DNA of 64,000 nucleotides. It comes from Phymorhynchus buccinoides (Eukaryota; Mollusca; Gastropoda; Neogastropoda; Raphitomidae). The notes under the pieces are model-generated. The model made no database searches. It worked only from the letters and a program-made list of their open reading frames with translations, and was not told the DNA's origin. This document shows, piece after piece, positions 1 to 10,548 of this stretch. The stretch spans positions 20,179,102-20,243,101 of the forward strand of contig CM065699.1 of the NCBI GenBank assembly GCA_017654935.2, in the 5' to 3' direction. The translations under genes were made by a program, and so were the position numbers. Position 1 is the stretch's first letter. Each line of letters begins with the position of its first letter.

Positions 1-160
1 AAGAAACTCGCTTATAAGAAAACTCGGTTATAAGCACGCAAATTTTTTCTCCCTTCTGCAATGAAAACTTGGATATAAGAAAATTATGTCATACAAGCGA
101 GTTGGTTTGCAGTTCATTTTCTTAAAAGCGAGTTCTATTTACATATAAGCGAATTACCAT
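1..160. repeat. Remnant of a TTATAAG-AAAACTCGG repeat family
   Basis: CTTATAAGAAAACTCGGTTA occurs with inverted variants. The same motif recurs at 1915-2020 and 2450-2535, where TCTCCCTTCGATTTTCTTAT and AACCGAGTTTTGCTGT are shared. It resembles the ends of a mariner/pogo-like family, but boundaries are not clear. Confidence 0.55.
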
Positions 161-359
161 TGACAACATTAAAAATAATAATAGTAATAATAGTGAATCA
201 TTTATATAGCGCATTCCTCCACCAATGTGGAGCTCTATGCGCTTAACAACAACAAAAATTAAGAAGCAACAAATTCAACAACAACACGAAATAATCGCTC
301 ACGCACATGCAAATAGGCATACACATATACACCCCACCCACACATACACACACGTACCG

Positions 360-364
<5 letters not shown>

Positions 365-415
<51 letters not shown>

Positions 416-460
416 GTGCACACACACACACACTCACACACACACACACACACACCGTTA
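365..460 (+). repeat. CA microsatellite
   Basis: A run of CA dinucleotides, briefly broken by CGCGTG and CTC. Confidence 0.95.
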
Positions 461-532
461 CCATCACCACCACTCACCCCATCCAAAAAACACAATACAA
501 AATACAATCAGTTGAACAAAGCATCAACACAC

Positions 533-533
533 A

Positions 534-615
<82 letters not shown>
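533..615 (+). repeat. CT microsatellite
   Basis: About 40 uninterrupted CT units, then GCGCGCGCGC. Confidence 0.97.
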
Positions 616-617
<2 letters not shown>

Positions 618-1133
618 GCGCGCGCGCCAAAGCTGACGTAGACATTGCAGTCAACACACAGTGAAACTAATATGGGGGGAGGGGAGTGTGTGTGTGAGAA
701 TAGAGTCCAGAAGTAATGTGGCCTAAAGGTTGTGATGTAGCTTGAACAGGTGGGTCTTGAGAGCTGATTTGAAACATTGCAAGGACTGGATATGGTGGAT
801 TTCGCGTGGTAAGGAGTTCCAAACTGATGGGGCCGAAAAGGAAAAGGAGCGCTCACCAAACATTTTTGTTCGTGTACTAAGAACACAGAGAATTTTGGGA
901 TCTGAAGATGACCACAATTGCCTTGATGGAGTATAGACAGAAAGCATGTCAGAAATGTAGCTAGGGGCATTTCCAGAGAAATAAGAATGACATAGAGTGG
1001 ACATTTTGTAGTCAATACGTGCTTTGATGGAAAGCCAATGAAGGGATATCAGGAGTGGTTGAACATGATGATACTTAGAGACCTTGAGGACAAGTCTGGC
1101 AGCAGAGTTCTGGACTTTTTGAAGCTTGTCAAT

Positions 1134-1395
1134 GACCCACCAGGTCACGTGTCAAAATCACGGGTTCCACGTGTTTTTCTTCTTATAGCTGGTACAAAAT
1201 CTTGCTTTGACCAGGTTTGACTCCCATGCAAATGCCCCCAAATTGAAAATGAAACATTTTAAAGAGCAGCCTCAATTTGAAGTTGGGGGAATTTGTATGT
1301 GGGTCACAGCTACCCAGAAAAAAACAAGGGATTTAATTGTGTTGGGTCAGTGTGTCTTTAAAAGTGAGTTGGACCTGAACTGAAAGGATATTCCG
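1134..1395 (+). repeat. Dispersed repeat, copy 1
   Basis: Shared, in inverted orientation, with 7118-7358: GACCAGGTTTGACTCCCATG, GGGGGAATTTGTATGTGGGT and GGGTCAGTGTGTCTTTAAA. It looks like a SINE or MITE of about 250 bp; no ends were defined. Confidence 0.8.
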
Positions 1396-2577
1396 AGAAA
1401 ATTGAAGTAATTCCAAAAAGGGAAAGTTTACCTCATACCAGTTGTGTCACAGACAGTCTAAACAGTACAGGCACTTGATTACAAGACTAATTGAGTTGTT
1501 TTTGTTCCTTTATTCCATACTTTCCTTCAGACAGCAGCAATGGCAGAGAGGAAAAGGCAATTCATTTCTTTAAGAAGATAAATACAAATAACTGAATATG
1601 TGGATGAACATCCACATAAACAAAAGCAAACTATCGATGAAAAGCTGCATGGGTGGACAGTAAATGGTAATAATTCAGTACAAGAAAGGTGAAGGGGTAT
1701 GCATTTGATAACAGTAAAAAGACAAAAAAGGCTTCTTAGCTAAGTTGTTGTAGGCACCTTTAAATCTTCTTCTTAGACGATTTTGATTTTATGATGCAAG
1801 ACATGCATCAAATTAGGAAACAGGATTTTCTCTTTGTTTTGTTTTTCTGTCTTTCTTTTCTTTTCTCTTTTCCCTTTTCCCCCATTCAAAATGTTTATAA
1901 GGAAAAAAACTTCAAAATGCTTTCTTATATCTGAGTTTCGGATATAAGAAAACTTGGATATGGTAATAAGCAAAACAAATCATCTCCCTTCGATTTTCTT
2001 ATAACCGAGTTTTGCTGTTTTGATTTTATGATGTAAAACATGAGTCATAGGTCCAAGTTTCCTTATTGTTCATTGGCATTGTACAAACGCAAATACAATA
2101 TTGTCTTCCACTGTGTAAAGTAAGTTATACATCCAAATTAGAATATTGATTAAAAACAAGAAACAGAAATTTACATTTAAACAAATATGTTACTCTCACA
2201 CCTCACCCAATCATTCATCTGCTCTCCGCTATCTTGCTCGCTATCATACAACTCACACCACGTCTGCCTTCATTTTTGTTTTTAATTTTCTGTTCTGTTC
2301 TTTCTTTTTTTCCTCCTTTGTTTTGCATATTTTCCTTTTTTTCATGCACCAAATAATGTAAAAGCATTTTTTTCTTCGTTTTATGTTTCTGTTTGTCTTT
2401 TATTTTATTTTTTTCTCTTTTTCTCTTTTATTTTTTCCCTTTTTTCCCATTCAACTCGGTTATAAGAAAACAAAATCAAAATGTTTTCTTTTATCATCTC
2501 CCTTCGATTTTCTTATAACCGGGTTTTGCTGTAGCATCATGAAAATGCAATATTTTATTGCAGGCATGATAATCTAT
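1396..2577. other. AT-rich sequence without a recognisable gene
   Basis: Only repeat fragments (1915-2020 and 2450-2535) and T-rich tracts are visible. No exon of the ZNFX1 gene could be supported here. Confidence 0.6.
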
Positions 2578-2705
2578 TATCAGGCATAATGTCTGTAGGC
2601 ATAATGTCCAGTAGGCAAAATGTCCGGTGAGCATGGTGACCATAGGCATAATGTCCGTAGGCAAAGTGTCCATAGGCGAAATGTCCGCAGGCAAACTGTT
2701 CGGTC
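2578..2705 (+). repeat. Short tandem repeat, unit about 15-18 bp
   Basis: About seven variants of AGGCATAATGTCCGT, decaying to the right. Confidence 0.85.
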
Positions 2706-2829
2706 ACGGTGCCTGTGTGTGTGTGTGTGTGCGTGTGCGCGCATGCACGTGCGTGTGCATGCATGAATAGATTCAAAGGCGATTCTGGGATTTAGCGGTT
2801 GTATACTATATGCTTTTACAGCTAGTTTT

Positions 2830-2935
2830 GTTTTGTGCACAGGGAAATATACCATGTATAAACCCAATCACCTTTTTGGACCTCAAACCATATGAGGGAG
2901 GGGTAGGATGGGTTTATATTTAGTATTTTACGTTA
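2830..2935. repeat. Palindromic repeat, ACCATGTATAA family
   Basis: ATACCATGTATAAACCCAAT pairs with ATGGGTTTATATTTAGTAT. A better-kept relative lies at 37155-37262 inside a pogo-like element. Confidence 0.65.
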
Positions 2936-3254
2936 GCTTTGACTTTGAAAAATGTTATCGGATAAGATGAAAAATATCATCATAACTTTACTATATCCGA
3001 ACATCGTTTATAAGAAAAACCTGTTATAGTAAAGGAAAAGCCTTGCTCCCCTGCACTTTACTATAAGCGGGGTGTACTATATTTTAATGCAATGTGAGTG
3101 AACTGTTGTCAGTTTGTTGTGGAAGCTACCAGAGCATGGTGAGTTGTTTATTTCAACTCTTGACCCCCTTACTTTTTTCTGTTTAGAGTATAGAATGGGC
3201 GCATGCGCCGAATTGGGCGCAGGGGTCAAGGTTCAGTCAAAAAGTTACGCCTAA

Positions 3255-4065
3255 TAGGCCGTAAATTATGGTAAAGTCCGTTCTGCTGTATGGGGCCGAG
3301 ATGTGGAGGACCACGGTATTATGTCTGTCAATCAGTTAAAGGACATAGAAACACAGTTTGTGTGTAAATACCGTATTTTACTGACTATAAGACGCGCCTG
3401 ATTATAAGGCGCACCCCCCAAATTTGACACAAAATTCAGATTTTGTTACTCTATTTCCTTACTATATTATCAGTGACATTATAAGGCGCAGGGATCTCAG
3501 TCTGGGAGAAAAAGTATCGCCTTATAGTCCGTAAAATACGGTAATATATTTATTGGTGATACGTTGGCTACATAGCTTTTGGCGGACTTGTTAGATGCTG
3601 GGGCGGAAGTGCGCACTGCTCATAGCACCAAGGGCATTAACTCTTATGCTAACAACAAAGCACATGGTAACAACTACAAGGAAGACCCAGACCTTCCTCA
3701 ACAAATGTTTGAGGAAAATCCTCTGAGTGCGCTGGCCTGACACCATCGTCAACGAGGAACTGTGGCAGCGAACACGACAGCAGCCTGCAGTGGTGGAGAT
3801 CCAATAGCACCGCTGGAGATGGATCGGCCACACTCTCCACAAGCCAGCCACCAACACGACAAGGCAAGCCCTCAGGGGGAACCCCCATGGGAAAAGGAGG
3901 AGAGGCCGGCTGAGGAACACCTGGCGACGCGACCTGGAGGCCCTAACCCTAACCCTAAGATAATGGGTCTCACCTGGGGACAGCTGGAGAGACTGCCCCA
4001 GGACAGAAATAGCTGGTGGGGTCTTGTTGGTGGCCTATGCCCTGGGAGGGGCGATAAGCAAAAGT
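3255..4065 (+). pseudogene. Degenerate LINE RT C-terminal remnant
   Basis: Broken frames read KSVLLYGAEMWRT, then RKILRVRWPDTIVNEELW, IGHTLHKPATNTTRQAL, KRRRGRPRNTWRRDLEA and LTWGQLERL. This is the usual tail of RTE/CR1-like LINE proteins. A TACCGTATTT-family MITE (3369-3543) is inserted in it. CCCTAACCCTAACCCTAA at about 3940 is a short run within it. Confidence 0.75.
3369..3543. mobile_element. MITE of the TACCGTATTT family
   Basis: The termini ACCGTATTTTACTGACTATA and TATAGTCCGTAAAATACGGT are inverted. Relatives lie at 9719-10062 and 14832-15012. Confidence 0.88.
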
Positions 4066-4133
4066 AAGTAAAGTATGTACATTTTGACTTGCTGCATTTC
4101 CAGGGTAATTGTAATGATAATGATTATACCCAG

Positions 4134-4341
4134 GTCTCAAGGACTTGCAGACACAGTGTCAAGAATGCATGACCAGCCTCCAATCCAGCGGGAGTGAGAG
4201 AGGGGCTAAAGCCAATGGCGACAAAGATAGAGAGCGGCAAGGGCCTAACGAGGATGATGACATACCCCCTGACGATTTCTCTACATTACCCATCTTCCCT
4301 TGTTCTCGGGACATGGATTGGAGCGAGAAGATTTTCTTGAG
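4134..4341 (+). CDS. ZNFX1: ZNFX1 exon 1 of window (pre-helicase region)
   Basis: The acceptor is a CAG ending at 4133 and the donor is AG|GTTAGC at 4342. The reading frame starts with a split codon and continues CTC AAG GAC TTG. The first part is charged and Cys/Gln/Ser-rich. The last third, around DDFSTLPIFPCSRDM and EKIFLR, matches the ZNFX1-family block DDF-T-PI-P that precedes the helicase. It ends in phase 2, and joining to 5639 restores an Arg codon. Earlier exons must exist because this one starts mid-codon, but none was recognised upstream in 1-4133. This is the first supported exon in the window, not the gene start. Confidence 0.85.
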
Positions 4342-4910
4342 GTTAGCAATAATTGTTTTTTTTATATGAAAAGATTATTTTTATATATTTCACACAATTC
4401 AGGGTATCATTTATGGAAAATCGAAATGAAAACTAGTTACAAAATAATGTGTTAGTGTGAATAAAGAAAAAAGAAAGGAAAATTAAGGAGGAAAAGTAAA
4501 CATAGGGATGAAACAAAGGTTTAGTGTTTCCTGTTTTTTAAAGCTCTCTGAAGAGTTGTAAAACATGCCTGCGAAAAGCAACAACATTAAAAATTAACCT
4601 ATTTTTTTATTTTACTAATTTACCATAACTACCAACGGTTATTGTTAATGTATTTAGTTCATTGATGAAGTGATTAATTGTCATTTCATTTATATGTTGA
4701 CATTCTTTTGTTGTTGTTGAAGAAAAAAGGTTGCTGCTTATATAATTCTGACAGTTGCCTAAAACAAAATTTCTAGATTATTCCTTTGTTCCTTTGTATT
4801 AATTTGATTAAATCACCTCTTATGCTTTCAGGGCAAACAAAAAAGCAGCATAAGATAAAAACCATGATTAGAGAAATCAGATCAGATGCTGCTTAATATC
4901 TTTTTTATTT
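4342..4910. other. ZNFX1 intron 1, first part
   Basis: AT-rich sequence with no recognisable element. Confidence 0.6.
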
Positions 4911-5123
4911 ATTGGCCACTGCAACGACTGCCTTTTGCAAGAGTGAATGCCCTTGGTAGATGCTTGGGTACTGACCTGCAAGGGCATAGCTCTTGCCAAT
5001 AACCCTATTGAGGCCACTGCAATCACTGCCTTTTGCAAGAGTGAATGCTCTTTTCAATACTGACCAGCAAGGGCTTAACTCTCGCTGTCAAGGGCGTTAA
5101 TAACCCTAGTTGCAGTGGCCAAT
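4911..5123. mobile_element. Palindromic MITE
   Basis: The termini ATTGGCCACTGCAAC and GTTGCAGTGGCCAAT are inverted. Inside, TGCAAGAGTGAATGC and CAAGGGC stretches are repeated. Confidence 0.85.
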
Positions 5124-5394
5124 AGTATGAACACAATCTCCAGAAGTATTGTTCTTTGCGTCTCTCTCTAGTTTTTCCAAATGGCTTGAAATTGCTCTTT
5201 GTTTTTCGTTCCTAGGTAGATGCGAAGAGGTGTAATAATATGCATGTGTTCCCAGGCCATATGGCCGTAATTATAATGGGTGGAGTATGTATGTGTCTGT
5301 TCTTCATTTTTCACTGGTCTCCCCGCTGCATTCAGCCGAACATTCCGATTTCGGAGGAGCTCAAAAGAGAATTATTTTGATGATGTTTTTTCCG

Positions 5395-5575
5395 AAAACA
5401 TGCAGGAGAATGGGCCAATAAGGCAGAACAATTCTAGATGATTGTCAGAAGAGGATAAGGTAGAGTCAAACAGAATGACAGATTCGAGGAAGTTGCTAGC
5501 ACAGAACTTCCAGAAGGTGGGGGAGCTATTTGTACTGAAAGATCCCCCCGGGTATCCCCATGGGGAAACATGTTT
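5395..5575 (+). repeat. Dispersed repeat (GAACTTCCAGAAG family)
   Basis: AACTTCCAGAAGGTGGGGGA and CTGAAAGATCCCCCCGGGTA are shared with about 54935-55100 and, inverted, with about 50515-50600. Confidence 0.8.
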
Positions 5576-5638
5576 GTCAGATTCCCTTGTATGTATGCTT
5601 CATTGCTTCGTTATAAACCTCTTCTTTATCGTGTTCAG

Positions 5639-5800
5639 GGCGAACAAAGAAACGGGGTCGTACCGCGACATGAACCATTACCTGGACGTGCAGTTCAGGC
5701 TGCTGAGGGAGGACTACATCCGCCCGCTGCGAGATGGCATTAACCAGTACAAGGACATGAAGGAGAAGGGAGAGAGCTTCAAGAAAAACTCAGACCTCAG
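5639..5800 (+). CDS. ZNFX1: ZNFX1 exon 2
   Basis: This 162-base exon lies between TTCAG|GGCG and CTCAG|GTAGCT. It encodes the conserved block HYLDVQFRLLREDYIRPLR, typical of ZNFX1 just upstream of the helicase core, followed by a Lys-rich helix. It enters and leaves in phase 2. A dispersed repeat at 5395-5575 ends about 60 bases before its acceptor. Confidence 0.93.
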
Positions 5801-6164
5801 GTAGCTAGTCAGGGCCTGTCCACATTAGATCCTCAATCCGTAAGTTCCGCATCGCGTAAAGTTGTTTTTGTTTTGTTTTTTTCCCCCTTGTAAAGAAGGT
5901 TCTCTTCTTCTATAATGCATGTTACAACAAGACAATATTCTTTTAGAGAACTAAATAACACAATGATTAATTCAATCATACTGAATAGCCATTTACGTCC
6001 TCTTTGTCGCGAGGCATGTGGGACATTGCTATGAATACATATAGGTATAAAAGTTCCGCATAGAAACCCCATTCGCTTATATAAAAAATAAGCTGATGCG
6101 GAAACTCATCCGCAATCTTATCCCCTCCGCTTATTTCTTATGTAAGTGAATGGGGTTTCTTATG

Positions 6165-6424
6165 GAACTTAGCTCAACCCTTTAGGCACTAAATCAGAGA
6201 TGTCGGAATACCTAAATGTGTGTGTGTGTGTGTTCCCTACGGAACTCGCGGATTGCAATTTTAATTAGCTCAGGCCTTTAGTCACTAAATCAGAGATCAG
6301 AATGTCCAAATTTGTGTGTGTTTGTGTGTGTGTGTGTTCCCTATGGAACTTGTGGATTGCAAATGTAATTAACTCAGACCTTTAGTATATAGTCGCTAAA
6401 TCGGAGATGTCAGAATGCCCAAAT

Positions 6425-6467
<43 letters not shown>

Positions 6468-6588
6468 CCTTACAGAACTTGCGGATTGCAAATTTAATGT
6501 GCTCAGGTCTTTAGTAACTAAATCAGAGATGTCAGAATCTACTGCTCCCCAAATGTGTGTGTGTGTGTGTACATGTGTGTGTGTGTGT

Positions 6589-6624
<36 letters not shown>

Positions 6625-6680
6625 AAGTGTGTGTGTGTGTGTGTGTAAGTGTGCTTGTGCATCTGCATGCGTGTGTGAGC
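6165..6680 (+). repeat. Minisatellite of about 110-bp units carrying GT tracts
   Basis: Four imperfect copies of a unit with GAACTTGCGGATTGCAAAT, CAGGCCTTTAGT, CTAAATCAGAGATGTCAGAA and a GT run. The last GT run extends over 100 bases. Confidence 0.88.
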
Positions 6681-6825
6681 GTACCTTGCAGCTGTAACAC
6701 AGAAATAATTATGATCACCCAGTTAAACCCTTTTTCGATGACAACGCATATTATTATTAGAAACAGATTTACACAACTTCTTGGAGAAGCACTATCTGAC
6801 TGTCCACTTAATGTTTTCGTTGCAG

Positions 6826-7036
6826 ACTCTACCAGAATGTGCAGATCATCAACATGGTGTGCAAGGACTCTCTGGAGCACCGGTTACAGATCCAGATGAC
6901 CCCGGATCTGAAGAGGATCCGCTGGCAGGCATCCAAGAGGTTTCTGTTCGGGTCCCTGGTCTGTCTGAGCAAAGACGACTTCCAAACTATTTTCTTCGCT
7001 GTTGTCACCAACAGAGATGTCAAGGACCTGGAAAAG
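6826..7036 (+). CDS. ZNFX1: ZNFX1 exon 3, followed by a GC-AG intron
   Basis: The acceptor is GTTGCAG|ACTC. The frame reads LYQNVQIINMVCKDSLEH and later FLFGSLVCLSKDDF and FFAVVTNRDVKDLEK, the ZNFX1 block before the helicase. The downstream donor is AAAAG|GCAAGA, a GC rather than GT donor. The phase supports this, because GAA AAG is a complete codon and exon 4 begins in phase 0 with GGC ATC ATA CAG. No alternative GT nearby keeps the frame. Confidence 0.93.
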
Positions 7037-7117
7037 GCAAGAGTTATCGTTTCTTTTTCTTGTTTTTCTTTCCTTTTTTTCCTTCCTTCATTTCTTCATG
7101 CTTTAATCAGTTTATGT

Positions 7118-7358
7118 TTTAAAGAGACACTGACCCACCACGATTAAGTCCCTTCTTTTTCCGGGGTAGCTGTGACCCACATACAAATGTCCTCAACTTC
7201 AAATTGAGACTGCTCTTTAAAATGATTTTTCGTTTTCTATTTGGGGGCATTTGTATGGGAGTCAAACCTGATCAAAACAAGATTTCATACCAGTTATAAG
7301 AGGGAAAACACGTAAAACCCATGATTTTAACACGTGATCTGGTAGGTTGAAGGTTAAA
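7118..7358 (-). repeat. Dispersed repeat, copy 2 (inverted)
   Basis: It is the reverse-complement relative of 1134-1395, shown by ACACTGACCCACCACGATT, GGGGGCATTTGTATGGGAGT and ACCAGTTATAAGAGGGAAAA. It lies in the GC-AG intron. Confidence 0.8.
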
Positions 7359-8197
7359 ATGCCTGGTAATAACCTCCCTTGACTGCCACATAACATATCG
7401 CTTGTATGCTTTGATTCTTGTTTACATTTTTCTGTTTCTATGTTTTTCTTCCTTTTTTTCCTATTGCTTGAAGGGTAGATGGATACAAGCCTGTCGGCAT
7501 TTGTACCAGAATTGGGTGTCTGCCAACATACTACAGGCAGATGCAGAAGCCTGTATTGAGCTTGCCGTAATTTTTGCGTGATAAGGCAATATTTTTTTTG
7601 GGAATTTGGACCTGTGCACCAAATAAATGAGGATGCCCTATTAGTGAACAAAATCGTCAGAAGGGAGGCAACGATTGCTGTGCTCAGTACAGTATACTGT
7701 GAGTCTAGACATTGAAAGTGGCAACGAGTCGCCGATACGACAAATACTCAAGCTAAAATGCTTCAAAATCCCTATTATCGTCCAAGATACTGTCCAACAG
7801 ATGCCATAGCCCTTCATTGGATGTAAAAAGCATCGTTGTAGAGCTTAAAATGGCATAATTTTTATTAGTTTTCACCAAGAACATTCCAAGCTCAACAAAA
7901 GGAAGTAGCACAAATGGAAGTTCGATTATTTGAAAGGGGAACCAACTCTCGTTTATGACAGCAATAATGGCAGTCGGCAAGCATTTACTAGATGCATACG
8001 GGCTTCAAAGTTTAATTTTCTTTTGCGAGGGCTCCTTTTTCTTTAACTTTTTTTCTCCTCAGATTTTTCTTGAAATTTGCCCTATTCGCCTTATGCACAC
8101 AAACGCCTAATGATCCGAAAAATACGGTACTCTTATCCTTCAATAAATAAGATTCATTCGTTCGTTTGTTCACATACATTTTTGTTGGCCATTTCAG

Positions 8198-8355
8198 GGC
8201 ATCATACAGGTGTGTTTTGTGAGTGGTCTGGAGGAAGTGTTGGAGTTTTCGTCCAAAGATGTTTGCACCATGGCAGAAACCACAGCCTACTTTGAGGCCT
8301 ACCGCCATGTGTTGGAGGGACTGAGTGAGATGAAAGACTGCCTGCCTATGGCTAG
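8198..8355 (+). CDS. ZNFX1: ZNFX1 exon 4
   Basis: This 158-base exon lies between ATTTCAG|GGCATC and GCTAG|GTATTA. It encodes GIIQVCFVSGLEEVLEF followed by the highly conserved YFEAYRHVLEGL block of ZNFX1. It starts in phase 0 and ends in phase 2. Part of it is repeated in the following intron at about 8661-8740. Confidence 0.94.
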
Positions 8356-8660
8356 GTATTATGCTAAACATATGGATCATATTATTATCATCCATACTGA
8401 TCGTGCTAAGAATTTAGAGAACCAGTCCCATCAGCGACACCCCCCCCCCCCCCAACAATTGGTGCCAAACCACCAGTCTCAGGGAAACAAAAAACCCAAT
8501 GAAAACCACAATATCAAAGCCCCTGTTAAACAATTTATCAGTCCTGGTAAAACTATTATCAGTTCCCGGGACTGAAAGGTAATTTTTCTTTCAGTATTTT
8601 GGTTTTGCAATCAGTATTTTACACGATCACTGTCATCATCACCATCATCATCATCATCAT

Positions 8661-8752
8661 CACAGCTTACTTTGAGGCCTACTGCCATGTGCTGGAAGGA
8701 CTGATTGAGATTAAAGACTGTCTGTCTATGACCAGATATTGCAGCAATTGAA
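8661..8752 (+). pseudogene. Partial intronic copy of ZNFX1 exon 4
   Basis: The stretch from CACAG through TTACTTTGAGGCCTACTGCC to ATGACCAGATATTGC is a diverged copy of the second half of exon 4. It keeps the exon reading frame (AYFEAYCHVLEGLIEIKDCL) until a TGA about four codons past the copied boundary. An ATCATC repeat and an AG precede it. It could be an unused duplicate or a rarely used alternative exon. The exon's GTATT donor is replaced by ATATT. Confidence 0.8.
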
Positions 8753-9055
8753 ATGATGATAATATGATGATGATTATCATTGTTGAATCTCAGTCATCAA
8801 TCAGCTCTTAGATATGGTTTTATGGAGTTTACTTTCGAGAGTAATTGTCAAACTAAGAGGCATGTTCACATCAGCGATTGCACCAGGGGGAGGGGGGGGG
8901 GGGGTGTTAACTGATTTTGCACCATCCCTGATACTAGTGGTCATCTATATGCAACAATGTCATGTTTGACATCTCCGCTTCAGATTAATTCCAGCTTAGT
9001 TGTCGTGAACAGCAGCCCCCTCTTCTGAGATCATTGTTGGACATGAATGACTAAA

Positions 9056-9105
9056 ACACACACACACACACACACATGCACATGCACACGAACACACGCG
9101 CACGC

Positions 9106-9140
<35 letters not shown>
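9056..9140 (+). repeat. CA microsatellite
   Basis: An interrupted CA run with GCACGC variants. Confidence 0.9.
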
Positions 9141-9141
<1 letters not shown>

Positions 9142-9144
9142 TTT

Positions 9145-9236
9145 TTGTTATAGATGGCTTGATGTAAAAAAGCAAACCATTATTGCTTATTCAATGTTCC
9201 ATCTGAAAATAAAATCTTTGACTTTGACCCCGCCCC
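9145..9236 (+). mobile_element. LINE 3' end with TTTGAC tail
   Basis: GCTTGATGTAAAAAAGCAAA and AATAAAATCTTTGACTTTGA occur; the same sequence is inverted at about 10698-10796. Related tails lie at 21470-21560, 48095-48350, 52525-52615, 53497-53580 and 56652-56740. Confidence 0.8.
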
Positions 9237-9350
9237 AATGATATTACTAGTGATGGTGATCATAATGATGATCAAAACGATGAGGAGCATGATTTATGGC
9301 ATTAACACATCAAACAGCGCTAAGTCCTCTCATGCTGTGTTTGGTGTCAG

Positions 9351-9525
9351 GTACCTGGTTGACTGTAAGACGGCCATCAAGCCTCCTCAGTACCTGCTGG
9401 CCAAGGGAGTCATGGACTTGTCGGCCATACTGAAACGGTCCTCAGAACACATTGCCTCCAGCGTCATGGTCCTCAACCCTGAGCGATGGCCGCCTGTGGA
9501 ACAAACCACCCTCAATGAATCCCAG
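9351..9525 (+). CDS. ZNFX1: ZNFX1 exon 5
   Basis: This 175-base exon lies between GTGTCAG|GTACC and TCCCAG|GTATGC. The product is YLVDCKTAIKPPQYLLAKG, then a stretch ending WPPVEQTTLNESQ. The WPP block followed by a short run to the next exon (MEAVKTALTKEL) is the usual lead-in to the helicase Q and Walker A region in ZNFX1. It starts with one base completing a codon and ends in phase 0. Confidence 0.93.
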
Positions 9526-9575
9526 GTATGCAGTGATGTCGGAGGCCCCAGTCCTAGGACATACGTAGTCCTTTT

Positions 9576-9718
9576 AACCCCTTGATTGCCACCAACGTAT
9601 CACGTACTGACCTGATGACAATACTGTCAAATATTTATCTCCTTTGAGCTCCTCCGAAATCGGAATGTGTCGGCTGAATGCAGCGGGGAGACCAGTGAAA
9701 GCTGAAAACCGGACACAT
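9576..9718. repeat. Fragments of two dispersed repeats
   Basis: TTAACCCCTTGATTGCCACC matches the left end of the TTAA-flanked element at 55303-55526. GAGCTCCTCCGAAATCGGAA through CGGGGAGACCAGTGAAA is the reverse complement of about 5300-5375. Confidence 0.75.
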
Positions 9719-10062
9719 ACCGTATTGTTTAGACTATAATGTGCACCTTTATGTAAGGCGCACCCCCCAAAATTTTACACAAATTTCAGATTTTGTTATT
9801 ATATTTTTTTTTACTGCATTTTTAGTCACATTATAAGGCACAGGGGTCTGACTCTGGGGAAAAGTGTATCGCCGTATACAGTGGAACCTCCCTTATAGGA
9901 CCTTCAAAAATCATCAGAAATGAGGTCTTAAATGGGAGGGAGGTAGTTTTAATACTTGCATAGAAGGGCAATGTCTCGGAGAAGTAGGTCTTAAGTGCGA
10001 GGGAGTCTTATAATGGGGTCTTATAAGGGAGGTTCCACTGTAGTCTGAAATATATGGTACAT
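9719..10062. mobile_element. TACCGTATTT-family MITE split by a mariner-like MITE
   Basis: The outer element starts TACCGTATTGTTTAGACTAT and ends GTCTGAAATATATGGTA. Inside it, at 9880-10039, an element with ends CAGTGGAACCTCCCTTATA and TATAAGGGAGGTTCCACTG is flanked by TA on both sides. Confidence 0.88.
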
Positions 10063-10192
10063 ACCTTACCCATTTTGGCTTTATGATCTGGGAATGCAGA
10101 AGGAGAAGAAGAATGAACAAACGAACGAACGAACAAAGTTTTATTTATACAGAAGAACCCAACATTAACCTGTGATGTTGTGCATATGCTTA

Positions 10193-10400
10193 CAGACCTG
10201 TTTATTCTACTCTTTTCGAGTAGCATTCTACTCTATTTAGACCTCTACTACTCTTCAAAATTGAAAATAATGCTGTTTACTACTCATTTTCAGTGGACAT
10301 TGTTTGATGGTTTAATGAATAAAACTGCACATGTTGCACCAAAACTACTCATTTCAACTATCCAGACTACTCAAGACTTGTGTAGGGGTAAACAGGTCTG
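10193..10400. mobile_element. MITE with a 6-bp target duplication next to the exon 6 acceptor
   Basis: The ends CAGACCTGTTTA and TAAACAGGTCTG are flanked by TGCTTA on both sides (10187-10192 and 10401-10406). The related larger element at 38061-38993 has the same ends. Confidence 0.9.
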
Positions 10401-10421
10401 TGCTTATCTCTGTGTGTGCAG

Positions 10422-10548
10422 ATGGAGGCAGTGAAAACAGCCCTCACCAAGGAGCTGACCATCATCCAGGGACCTCCGGGCACCGGCAAAACCTACGTTG
10501 GCCTGAAGGTGGCTCATGTCTTGCTGGACAACAGACAGGTGTGGACAG
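10422..10548 (+). CDS. ZNFX1: ZNFX1 exon 6 with Walker A motif
   Basis: This 127-base exon lies between GTGTGCAG|ATGGAG and GGACAG|GTAAGC. It encodes MEAVKTALTKELTIIQ, then GPPGTGKTYVGLKVAHVLL. GPPGTGKT is the SF1 helicase motif I (Walker A) that binds the ATP phosphates. The exon ends in phase 1. A MITE with a 6-bp target duplication ends 21 bases upstream of the exon, so the acceptor's pyrimidine tract abuts transposon-derived sequence. A 4.5-kb intron with a 326-bp CT tract and a Helitron follows. Confidence 0.97.

Larger units (their letters stand above)
165..1133 (-). pseudogene. Short 5'-truncated copy of the same LINE family
   Basis: The minus-strand frame down to 723 encodes KVQNSAARLVLKVSKYHHVQ through SAPSVWNSLPREIHHIQSLQ. 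It is nearly identical to the end of the 61984-63560 copy; similarity stops at GCTTGTCAATGA (about 1133), where another repeat begins. The tail GCGCTATATAAATGATTCAC with ATT repeats lies at about 165-212. CA and CT microsatellites occupy the same UTR positions as in the other copy. Confidence 0.9.

Noticed and set aside
225..664. His-Thr and Val-Cys ORFs
   Set aside because: They come from CA and CT tracts in a LINE 3' UTR.
3930..3960. CCCTAACCCTAACCCTAA as an interstitial telomere
   Set aside because: Only about three units, within a decayed LINE; too short to interpret.
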